NCBI RefSeq assembly: GCF_026013605.1
Contig: NZ_JAPDPJ010000005.1
Span: 97,313-161,312 of the forward strand
From: Plebeiibacterium sediminum
GTDB lineage: Bacteria; Bacteroidota; Bacteroidia; Bacteroidales; Marinilabiliaceae
Direction: 5' to 3'
DNA: 64,000 nucleotides
Shown here: positions 36,433-43,918 of the stretch, piece after piece
Layout: each line of letters starts with the position of its first letter
How positions within the stretch are numbered: the stretch's first letter is position 1
Position numbers and translations under genes: made by a program
Notes under the pieces: model-generated
Database searches by the model: none
What the model was told of the DNA's origin: nothing
What the model saw: only the letters and a program-made list of their open reading frames with translations

Positions 36433-38352
36433 ATGGATATAGAATTGCAACTAAAAGGTAAAGTAATTGCCGCAGTTAAGGAATTATACGGACAAGAAAT
36501 AAATGAAAACCAGGCTCAGGTTCAAATCACTCGAAAAGATTTAACAGGTGATTTTACAATCGTGGTTTTCCCATTACTTAAGATTTCAAAAAAATCCCCT
36601 GAAGATACAGGTAACGATATCGGTGAGTTTATTAAAAACTCCGATGAGAATGTAGCCAACTATAATGTTGTTAAAGGATTTTTAAATATTGAATTAGCTG
36701 CTGATTACTGGCTGAATTTAGTAAATGATATTGCAAAGGAAGAAACTTATGGCTATCAGCCTGTAGAAGAAACTTCTCCTTTAATGATGATTGAGTATTC
36801 TTCACCTAATACCAATAAACCATTACACCTTGGGCATATCCGTAATAACCTTTTAGGATATTCTTTATCCAGAATTGCAGGAGCAAACGGATACAGAGTA
36901 GTGAAAACAAATATTGTAAACGATAGAGGTATACATATTTGTAAATCGATGTTGGCTTGGAAAAAGTGGGGTGAAGGTGCAACTCCTGAGTCAACAGGAA
37001 TTAAAGGTGATAAATTGGTAGGTGACTACTATGTAAAATTTGATCAGGAATATAAAGCTGAGATTAAAGCTATTATTGCAGAAAAACAGAATGAGTATGC
37101 AGCAATTAGTGATGCAGCTGATTTTTCTGCGTTATATTCAGACTTAAAAGCAAAAAAGAAAACCAAGGAAGGTTTAAATGATGCAGAAAATGAGCAGTTC
37201 AAAGCTTGTGAAGAGTTAAGTAAATATGCTGAAAATAATGCTCCTTTAATTTTAGAAGCACGCGAAATGCTTAGAAAATGGGAAGCAAAAGATGCTGAAG
37301 TATACAAAGACTGGGAAACCATGAATGGATGGGTTTATGCCGGTTTTGATGTGACTTATAAAAAGTTAGGTGTTGACTTTGATAAGATCTACTATGAATC
37401 AGATACTTTTACTGTTGGTAGAGATATGGTTTTAGAAGGTCTGGATAAAGGTCTTTTTTACCGAAGAGATGACAATAGTGTATGGTGTAATTTAGCTGAT
37501 GATGGCCTTGATGAAAAATTATTGCTTCGTAAGGATGGTACATCGGTTTATATGACTCAGGATATTGGTACAGCAAAACTTCGTTATGACGATTTTAATA
37601 TCGATAAAATGGTTTATGTTGTAGGTAATGAGCAGGATTATCACTTTCAGGTATTGGCATTATTGCTTGATAAATTAGGATTCAAGTGGGGTAAAGACCT
37701 GGTTCATTTCTCGTATGGAATGGTTGAGCTGCCTGAGGGTAAAATGAAATCAAGAGAGGGAACTGTTGTTGATGCCGACGATCTGGTGGATGAGATGGTG
37801 AACACAGCTCGTGAAATGTCGAAAGAGTTAGGTAAACTTGAAGGGTATTCTGAAGAGGAAGCTGAGTCTGTATTCAGAATGATTGCATTGGGAGCACTTA
37901 AGTATTTCATCTTAAAAGTGGATCCTCGCAAAAACATGACATTTAATCCTTCTGAATCTATTGACTTTAATGGTAATACAGGTCCGTTTATTCAATATAC
38001 TCATGCCAGAATTCAATCTATTTTCAGAAAAGCAGCAGAAAAAGGTATTGAGGTAGCAGATCAGGCTCCTACAAATGTAGAAATTGGAGAAAAGGAAAAT
38101 AACCTGATCAGAATGATCTCTAACTTCCCGAATATTGTGAAGGAAGCTGGTAAGGTATTTTCGCCTGCAATTATTGCGAATTTTGTCTATGACCTGGCAA
38201 AAGAGTACAACCAGTTTTATCATGATTATCCAATCCTTTTCGAAGAGGATGAAAATAAGCGTATGATGCGTCTGGTATTATGTAAAACTGTTGGTAAAAC
38301 AATTAAAAATGCAATGTGGTTATTAGGAGTTGATGTTCCTGAAAAAATGTAA
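36433..38352 (+). CDS. argS: Arginine--tRNA ligase
   Basis: A 639-residue class I ArgRS. An N-terminal Add1 domain (1-110) precedes the HIGH motif in SSPNTNKPLHLGHIRNN and the KMSKS-like LPEGKMKSREG; the DALR anticodon-binding domain closes the protein (NFVYDLAKEYNQFYHDYPIL). From memory, Bacteroidota ArgRS is nearer 595 residues; the extra length lies at about residues 215-270, a Lys/Ala/Glu-rich helical stretch (FSALYSDLKAKKKTKEGLND) inside the connective region. Reading frame intact, so probably functional. Confidence 0.95.
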   Translation: MDIELQLKGKVIAAVKELYGQEINENQAQVQITRKDLTGDFTIVVFPLLKISKKSPEDTGNDIGEFIKNSDENVANYNVVKGFLNIELAADYWLNLVNDIAKEETYGYQPVEETSPLMMIEYSSPNTNKPLHLGHIRNNLLGYSLSRIAGANGYRVVKTNIVNDRGIHICKSMLAWKKWGEGATPESTGIKGDKLVGDYYVKFDQEYKAEIKAIIAEKQNEYAAISDAADFSALYSDLKAKKKTKEGLNDAENEQFKACEELSKYAENNAPLILEAREMLRKWEAKDAEVYKDWETMNGWVYAGFDVTYKKLGVDFDKIYYESDTFTVGRDMVLEGLDKGLFYRRDDNSVWCNLADDGLDEKLLLRKDGTSVYMTQDIGTAKLRYDDFNIDKMVYVVGNEQDYHFQVLALLLDKLGFKWGKDLVHFSYGMVELPEGKMKSREGTVVDADDLVDEMVNTAREMSKELGKLEGYSEEEAESVFRMIALGALKYFILKVDPRKNMTFNPSESIDFNGNTGPFIQYTHARIQSIFRKAAEKGIEVADQAPTNVEIGEKENNLIRMISNFPNIVKEAGKVFSPAIIANFVYDLAKEYNQFYHDYPILFEEDENKRMMRLVLCKTVGKTIKNAMWLLGVDVPEKM

Positions 38353-38372
38353 TTGCATATAAATATATACAG

Positions 38373-38411
38373 AAAGGCCTGCAGTAGATTTGATATTGCA
38401 GGCCTTTTTAT
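38373..38411 (+). terminator. Rho-independent terminator after argS
   Basis: AAAGGCCTGCA pairs with TGCAGGCCTTT, followed by TTATTTT, about 20 bases after the stop codon. Confidence 0.88.
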
Positions 38412-38435
38412 TTTATATAAATTCTTTATAAAGGT

Positions 38436-38942
38436 CTATTTCTTAGCTTTCAGATATTTCTCATTTAATAGAATGCTGGCCAAAATTTTGGGTGCAACTT
38501 CGTATCCAAAGCGTTTAATCTTATCAACAATTTGAGTATGCGAGGTGCTTTTATCTTTGAGTAAAGCTAATAGTTCATCAAGTTGAGATTGCGATAATTC
38601 TTGTTTAATGGCTTCGTCAATCAATTCAATCCCGCCTAAACTTGTTTTGCTTTTATCCTGAATCACATTTTCGGCTAAACCAAAGGTTTCAATTTCAAGG
38701 ATAATGGTTTCAAGAACGTCGGCACATGTTTTCTTAACAGAATCAACATCGCCGGTGGTATCGCGTAACGACCAGCTGTTGTTTTGAAAATCAATGTCCT
38801 CAATCAGTTTCTTTTTTAGGTTGTCAGGTCCGAGTATTGAGTTTATTACAGCAATGGTTCCTTGTTTCCAGCTGTTTAAATCAAAAGATCTTTCGTCGAG
38901 TTTTCGTAGTCTGGAGTGAAGTAATTGTAATTCCTTTTCCAT
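38436..38942 (-). CDS. Unrecognised helical protein
   Basis: A 168-residue soluble protein with no signal peptide or membrane segment. It is predicted almost all-helical: leucine/charged heptads at 2-20 (ELQLLHSRLRKLDERSFDL), a middle segment with Leu-rich amphipathic stretches, and a basic C-terminus ending LNEKYLKAKK. I do not recognise the family. Codon use looks like the neighbours, and the frame is intact with an ATG start, so I judge it real. The region upstream of its start contains an unusual repeat array (39026-39113), which may control it. Confidence 0.6.
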   Translation of the reverse strand: MEKELQLLHSRLRKLDERSFDLNSWKQGTIAVINSILGPDNLKKKLIEDIDFQNNSWSLRDTTGDVDSVKKTCADVLETIILEIETFGLAENVIQDKSKTSLGGIELIDEAIKQELSQSQLDELLALLKDKSTSHTQIVDKIKRFGYEVAPKILASILLNEKYLKAKK

Positions 38943-39025
38943 GGTGAAGTAGGTTTTAATAGATATTAAATATACGTTTTTTGATACATTTTACCACAGG
39001 AATTTTTAGTCTACTTTTGGTATGC

Positions 39026-39113
39026 AAAAAAAACACACGTGTTTTTTTAAAAATCACGTTACATTTTTTGAAAAACACGTTACATTTTACCTAAAAACAC
39101 GTGTGTTTTTTTT
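39026..39113. repeat. Ordered array: 21-bp inverted repeat enclosing two 13-bp direct repeats
   Basis: The left arm 39026-39046 (A8-CACACGTG-T5) is the exact reverse complement of the right arm 39093-39113 (A5-CACGTGTG-T8). Between them CACGTTACATTTT occurs at 39055-39067 and again at 39076-39088, 21 bases apart. All four units contain ACGT, at 39037, 39056, 39077 and 39099, spaced 19, 21 and 22 bases, near two helical turns. The array lies 84-171 bases upstream of the unknown gene at 38436-38942 and beyond the rocD terminator. It looks like a set of protein-binding sites or a structured element; no binding protein is known. Confidence 0.8.
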
Positions 39114-39173
39114 AAAAAGACAGGAGTGTTTTTTAATGGCCAGGTAAAGTGTTGAGATGTTGGTTGTTATAAT

Positions 39174-39214
39174 AAAAAAAGCCCGGAGATATTTTAATCA
39201 TAAACTCCAGGCTT
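39174..39214 (-). terminator. Terminator of rocD
   Basis: On the minus strand AGCCTGGAG pairs with CTCCGGGCT (one G-T pair) and is followed by seven T, about 25 bases after the rocD stop. Confidence 0.85.
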
Positions 39215-39238
39215 TAATATGTGATTAGACTTTATAAA

Positions 39239-40450
39239 TTATTCAAATTCAGCAAAAGTCTTTTTAATAATATCTAATGCTTCTCTAAGTTGTTCTTCAT
39301 TAATTACCAAAGGCGGTGCAAAACGAATAATATGTCCGTGTGTTGGTTTTGCAATTAATCCATTTTCTTTCATGGCTAAACAAACATCCCAGGCTGTTTT
39401 ACCATTTTTAGGTTTAATTACCACTGCATTAAGTAATCCTTTACCACGAACCAACTCAATCATATCTGATTGAATGCTTTGTAATTCACTACGGAAAATC
39501 TCTCCAAGTTTAGTAGCATTCTCAGCAAGGTTTTCATCTTTAATTACATCAAGAGCTGCAATCGCTACTTTACAACCAAGTGGGTTCCCACCGTAAGTAG
39601 ATCCATGCTCACCTGGTTTAATACACAGCATAATGTCATCATCAGCCAATACTGCAGAAACCGGGAATACACCTCCTGAAACAGCTTTTCCAAGTATTAA
39701 TACATCAGGGCGAACACCTTCGTGATCACAAGCTAACATTTTACCTGTACGTGCAATTCCTGTTTGTACCTCGTCAGCAATAAACAGTACATTTTTCGCT
39801 TTACAAAGCTCGTGAGCTTTCTTTAAATAACCATCCTCTGGTACATAAACACCAGCTTCACCCTGAATAGGCTCAACTAAAAATCCTGCAACATTAGGAT
39901 CTTCCAAAGCTTTTTCCAAAGCTTCAAGATCGTTATAAGGAACTACCTCAAATCCTGGTGTGTAAGGACCAAAGCCTTTGTATGAATCAGGATCTGTTGA
40001 CATGGAGATAATAGTTATAGTTCTACCATGGAAGTTGCCTTCACAAACAATGATTTTAGCCTGATTTTCTTCAATACCTTTTTTCTCATATGCCCACTTT
40101 CTACAAAGTTTTAAAGCTGTTTCATCAGCCTCAGCACCTGTGTTCATTGGTAATACTTTATCGTAACCAAAGTAGTTTGTAATATATTCTTCAAACTCTC
40201 CAAGTACACTGCTGTAAAAAGCCCTTGATGTTAATGTAAGTTTTGATGCTTGATCAGTAAGAGCTTTGATGATTTTAGGGTGACAGTGTCCTTGATTAAC
40301 TGCGGAATAAGCAGATAGAAAATCAAAATACTTTTTACCGTCAACATCCCAAACATAAATGCCTTCTCCTTTATCTAATACCACAGGTAGTGGATGGTAA
40401 TTATGCGCACCATATTTATCTTCTCTTTCTATGTATTCGTTTTGAGTCAT
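39239..40450 (-). CDS. rocD: Ornithine--oxo-acid aminotransferase
   Basis: A 403-residue class III PLP aminotransferase converting ornithine and 2-oxoglutarate to glutamate semialdehyde and glutamate. The N-terminal [18 protein letters not shown] is characteristic of ornithine aminotransferase; [39 protein letters not shown] and the PLP-lysine segment [15 protein letters not shown] follow. Full length. A CRP-type palindrome lies 66-79 bases upstream of the start, suggesting catabolic control. Confidence 0.95.
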   Translation of the reverse strand: MTQNEYIEREDKYGAHNYHPLPVVLDKGEGIYVWDVDGKKYFDFLSAYSAVNQGHCHPKIIKALTDQASKLTLTSRAFYSSVLGEFEEYITNYFGYDKVLPMNTGAEADETALKLCRKWAYEKKGIEENQAKIIVCEGNFHGRTITIISMSTDPDSYKGFGPYTPGFEVVPYNDLEALEKALEDPNVAGFLVEPIQGEAGVYVPEDGYLKKAHELCKAKNVLFIADEVQTGIARTGKMLACDHEGVRPDVLILGKAVSGGVFPVSAVLADDDIMLCIKPGEHGSTYGGNPLGCKVAIAALDVIKDENLAENATKLGEIFRSELQSIQSDMIELVRGKGLLNAVVIKPKNGKTAWDVCLAMKENGLIAKPTHGHIIRFAPPLVINEEQLREALDIIKKTFAEFE

Positions 40451-40771
40451 TTGAAAGTTGTTTTAAACTGTTATTATTTTGGTTGCTAAGATAGTAAATG
40501 CATCCTCCTAAAGGAGTGATAAATATCACCACAAAACGATTGTTACAGGTGTATTTATAGAGATGTAAAATTTCACTTTTAGAGTGCAAAATTCCGTGAA
40601 AGAAGACAAATAGTTACACTAGGAGGACTATTCGTTATAATTGAAGTTGGCAGTTTAATTATGCTTTTGTTTTTTGTAATTTTCCTCTTTAAATGATTTG
40701 TTTTGCATGCTTATGTAGATAAAACTGCATAAGTAATGCGCAGCTTTTAAAGAGAAAAATTAATAACAAAT
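40451..40771. other. Divergent intergenic region between rocD and the GH43 gene
   Basis: This spacer of 321 bases should hold both promoters. Apart from the palindrome at 40516-40529 and a small CTCC-TAAA-GGAG hairpin beside it, I see nothing. Confidence 0.45.
40516..40529. promoter_or_regulatory. CRP/FNR-type palindrome upstream of rocD
   Basis: GTGATAAATATCAC is a perfect 6-bp inverted repeat around AA and matches the GTGA-N6-TCAC core of CRP-family sites. It lies 66-79 bases before the rocD start codon and about 240 before the divergent GH43 gene. The regulator is not in the window. Confidence 0.5.
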
Positions 40772-41755
40772 ATGAATTTAAAGATGAAAAAACTAAAGTT
40801 TCTACTTCCATTGGTTATGTTGATTGCTATTCTGTCGGCATGTGGTAAAAAAGAGGTTAAGTACAGTGGAAATCCATTGTTTAAATCTCCTTTAACTGCC
40901 GATCCTAGCGTGTTGGTTTATAATGATACTTTGTATCTTTTTACCGGTAGTGATGAGCAAGAGTTGGGTAAAGATGGCTTTTTAATGAAAAAATGGTATG
41001 TGTTTTCAACACCTGATATGGTTAACTGGACCAACCATGGTGTAAAGCTTCAGGTTGAAGATTTTGAATGGGCTGCAGCAAATGCTTTTGCAGGACATTG
41101 TGTTGAAAATAACGGGAAATTTTGGTGGTATGTACCAATGGTGCATAAAGATTCTACAGCTCGTGTAAATGAAGGTTTTGCTATTGGTGTAGCAGTGGCT
41201 GATCATCCTCTAGGGCCATACAAAGATGCATCAGGTAAGCCTATTATTGCTGATACTACTAAAAATTCAATTGTTTTAAATATCGACCCTGTGGTTTATG
41301 TTGATGATGACAAACAGGTTTATATGTTATGGGGATCGTGGAACGAAGCTCGTATTGTAAAATTAAAAGATAATATGACAGAAGTTGACGGACCAGTTGA
41401 AACAGTGGAGGCTAAAAACTTTTTTGAGGCTCCATGGATTCATAAGCGTAACGATACGTATTATTTATCTTATGCAGCTCACTACCCTTCAACAACAGAA
41501 TACTCAACAAGTAAAAGTATTATGGGGCCATGGGAATATCAGGGTGTAATTAACGATACTTTGCCAAATTCGCCAACAAACCACCAGGCTATTATTACTT
41601 TTAAAGGAAATGATTACTTTATTTATCACAATGCAGGTTTAGAAGATGGAGGACCTTTTAGAAGAAGTGTTTGTGTTGATAAACTGGAGTATGATGAAAA
41701 TGGAAAAATCAAAAAGGTTGTAAGAACAACAACCGGAGTTCCTGAAGTAGAATAA
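40772..41755 (+). CDS. Glycoside hydrolase family 43 lipoprotein
   Basis: A 327-residue secreted glycosidase with a lipoprotein signal (LIAILSAC). The five-blade GH43 propeller residues are visible: Asp in TADPSVLVYNDTLYLF (base), Asp in LNIDPVVYVDDDKQVYMLWG (pKa modulator) and Glu in FFEAPWIHKRNDTYYLSYA (acid). Family activities include beta-xylosidase and alpha-L-arabinofuranosidase or arabinanase; substrate cannot be fixed. It stands alone, without SusC/SusD partners, and has its own terminator. ATG 40784 is an alternative start. Confidence 0.9.
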   Translation: MNLKMKKLKFLLPLVMLIAILSACGKKEVKYSGNPLFKSPLTADPSVLVYNDTLYLFTGSDEQELGKDGFLMKKWYVFSTPDMVNWTNHGVKLQVEDFEWAAANAFAGHCVENNGKFWWYVPMVHKDSTARVNEGFAIGVAVADHPLGPYKDASGKPIIADTTKNSIVLNIDPVVYVDDDKQVYMLWGSWNEARIVKLKDNMTEVDGPVETVEAKNFFEAPWIHKRNDTYYLSYAAHYPSTTEYSTSKSIMGPWEYQGVINDTLPNSPTNHQAIITFKGNDYFIYHNAGLEDGGPFRRSVCVDKLEYDENGKIKKVVRTTTGVPEVE

Positions 41756-41781
41756 CATTCAATAGGAATATATAATATTAG

Positions 41782-41809
41782 AAAGGTTGCTTTTTCAGGC
41801 AACCTTTTT
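41782..41809 (+). terminator. Terminator of the GH43 gene
   Basis: AAAGGTTGC pairs with GCAACCTTT, followed by TTCTTTTT, about 27 bases after the stop. Confidence 0.85.
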
Positions 41810-42042
41810 CTTTTTATAGGTACGATGGTTAATAACAAGGTAATCAGTAGGTAAAATTTATATTTACCTTGTGTAATATGTTCAATAAAAGATGGAACAG
41901 TTTTAAATGTAAAAAAAATCGTAACCTACACCATTAACTGACGTAGTACACTATGGAAAACTTGTGATAGCCCCCCCTAAAACAAGTTAATGTAATTCTT
42001 TTATGTTCATTGTGTAATGATCATAATGTAATCCATTAATTA

Positions 42043-42049
42043 TAAAGGA
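42043..42049 (+). promoter_or_regulatory. Shine-Dalgarno of the hydrogenase-like chemoreceptor gene
   Basis: AAAGGAG lies about 7 bases before ATG 42057, a near-optimal Shine-Dalgarno, unlike most genes in this window. It fixes the start and hints at a foreign or specially controlled gene. Confidence 0.7.
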
Positions 42050-42056
42050 GTGTTAT

Positions 42057-43862
42057 ATGAAAGAAAATCTGATTTTCTCTTTCAATGCAGATAATTGCGT
42101 TGAATGTCACAGGTGTATCTCAGTTTGTCCTGTTAAGTTCTGCAATGATGCAAGTAATGAATACGTAACTGTTAATCCGGATTTGTGTATAGGCTGTGGT
42201 AATTGTATTAAAGCCTGTATGCACGATGCAAGGGTTTATAAAGATGATTATGAGTTATTTATTTCAGATGTTAAACGGGGAGAACCGATCATAGCCATTG
42301 TAGCTCCGGCAATTGCAGCAAATTATCCAAATCAATATCTTCAGTTTAATGGTTTTTTAAAAAGCCTTGGTGTTGAGGCTATTTTTGATGTTAGCTTTGG
42401 TGCAGAGTTAACTGCTAAGTCATATATCAATCATATTAAAGAGAATAACCCTAAATGCGTTATTGCTCAACCCTGTCCGGTTATTGTGGATTATATTCAA
42501 ATCTATCGTCCCGAGTTAATAACATATTTAGCGCCGGCTGATAGTCCTATGCTGCATATTGCAAAAATGATCAGGAATTTTTATCCTCAATATCGTAATC
42601 ATAAGATTTTAGCTGTTTCGCCATGTTTGGCAAAGAAAAGAGAATTTGAAGAAACAGGTATTGGTGATTATAATGTAACGCTGGCTTCCTTTGAGAAATA
42701 TCTAAAAAGTAAAAAGATTGATCTTGATAGATATAAGAAACGGGATTATGATAATCCGCCAGCGGAAAGAGCTGTGTCTTTTTCAACACCGGGAGGGTTG
42801 TTACAAACTGTTCAGCGAGAGATTCCGGATATTGGCTCCGTAACTCGTAAAATAGAGGGCTCCGAAGTTGTTTATGAATATTTAGATAAGTTAAATACAC
42901 AGATAGAGGCTGGAAGAGCTCCTTTGTTGGTGGACTGTCTGAATTGTGAAAAAGGCTGTAATGCAGGTCCTGGTTCAAATAATCATGGAAAATCACGGGA
43001 TGAAATCGAGTATTACGTTTCTGAAAGGAATAAGGAAATGAAGCAGCAATATTCTTCGGAAAAAAGATTTGGAAGAACTATTGGTCATAAAAAACTAAAA
43101 AACAACATTGCAAAATACTGGAGCCGGGATTTATACCAAAGAGGGTATAAGGACTTGTCGGGTTATAATGATTTAAAAATACCAAACGACCAGCAGTTTC
43201 AGGAATTGTACAGATCAATGAGTAAGTTTAAAGAAAAGGATCTTTATGATTGTTCATCATGCGGTTACAATACTTGCGAACGTATGGCCATTGCAATTTT
43301 TAACGGATTAAACAAGCCGGATAGCTGTCATCATCATACCTTGTATATGATGAGGGAAATGAAAAATAAAATTGTTGGTGCCATTGAAACCATTGAATCT
43401 CAAATAATATTATTGAATAATGTTATTAAAGAAAATGCCAGAATGGTGAATGCTGTTAATTCAGATTTTGAAAAGATTACGCATACCATTGTAAATGATT
43501 TTAATCTGATACAGGAGTTCACTAAAATTGTTGATACCATAAAGTCAGTTTCAAAGCAAACTAATATAGTGGCTTTAAATGCAGCTGTAGAAGCAGCCCG
43601 GGTTGGAGCGTATGGTAAGGGTTTCAGTGTGGTTGCCGGAGCAGTGCGAAAACTGGCTGAACATTCAGGTCTGGAAGCGCAAAAGATTTTACCTCATTTA
43701 GAGGCACTGCGGGTTTCTATTGATAATATCAATAAAGGCATGAATCATATTTCAAATGAAATAGAGAAAACAAATCATCTTTCAAATGAAGCTGCAGAAG
43801 CTATTGAAAAGGTAACGCATGCCACAACTCAATTAAGTAAAGACGCAAAGATTGAAATATAG
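42057..43862 (+). CDS. Soluble chemoreceptor with iron-hydrogenase-like sensor domain
   Basis: A 601-residue cytoplasmic fusion. Residues 10-60 are a 2[4Fe-4S] ferredoxin (Cys14, 17, 20, 24 and 44, 47, 50, 54). Residues 75-320 are an [FeFe]-hydrogenase large-subunit C-terminal-like domain: Cys140 (AQPCPV), Cys190 ([11 protein letters not shown]), and Cys297 and Cys301 (CEKGC) match the H-cluster ligands, but the proton-shuttle cysteine of the first motif is Pro139. Residues 395-430 are a Cys4 Fe-S domain (399, 402, 407, 424), and 440-601 a short methyl-accepting signalling domain with the canonical tip [17 protein letters not shown]. No membrane helix. I infer a redox or H2/CO-type sensor feeding chemotaxis signalling, not a working hydrogenase. 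Confidence 0.88.
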   Translation: MKENLIFSFNADNCVECHRCISVCPVKFCNDASNEYVTVNPDLCIGCGNCIKACMHDARVYKDDYELFISDVKRGEPIIAIVAPAIAANYPNQYLQFNGFLKSLGVEAIFDVSFGAELTAKSYINHIKENNPKCVIAQPCPVIVDYIQIYRPELITYLAPADSPMLHIAKMIRNFYPQYRNHKILAVSPCLAKKREFEETGIGDYNVTLASFEKYLKSKKIDLDRYKKRDYDNPPAERAVSFSTPGGLLQTVQREIPDIGSVTRKIEGSEVVYEYLDKLNTQIEAGRAPLLVDCLNCEKGCNAGPGSNNHGKSRDEIEYYVSERNKEMKQQYSSEKRFGRTIGHKKLKNNIAKYWSRDLYQRGYKDLSGYNDLKIPNDQQFQELYRSMSKFKEKDLYDCSSCGYNTCERMAIAIFNGLNKPDSCHHHTLYMMREMKNKIVGAIETIESQIILLNNVIKENARMVNAVNSDFEKITHTIVNDFNLIQEFTKIVDTIKSVSKQTNIVALNAAVEAARVGAYGKGFSVVAGAVRKLAEHSGLEAQKILPHLEALRVSIDNINKGMNHISNEIEKTNHLSNEAAEAIEKVTHATTQLSKDAKIEI

Positions 43863-43875
43863 AAATTTAGGTGAT

Positions 43876-43918
43876 GCCCTTCATGATAAGAAAAATATCT
43901 ATGAAGGGCGTTTTTTTT
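43876..43918 (+). terminator. Terminator of the hydrogenase-like chemoreceptor gene
   Basis: GCCCTTCAT pairs with ATGAAGGGC and is followed by eight T, directly against the end of the convergent TonB-dependent receptor gene. Confidence 0.92.

Larger units (their letters stand above)
41756..42056. other. Leader region of the hydrogenase-like chemoreceptor gene
   Basis: It contains the terminator of the GH43 gene (41782-41809), a C7 homopolymer at 41971-41977 in the loop of a potential AACTTGT/ACAAGTT hairpin (about 41959-41988), and the ribosome-binding site of the next gene. A run of seven C is striking in this AT-rich sequence. Confidence 0.55.

Noticed and set aside
42057..43862. Catalytic [FeFe] hydrogenase
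   Set aside because: The proton-shuttle cysteine is Pro139 and the protein ends in a chemotaxis signalling domain; a sensor role fits better.
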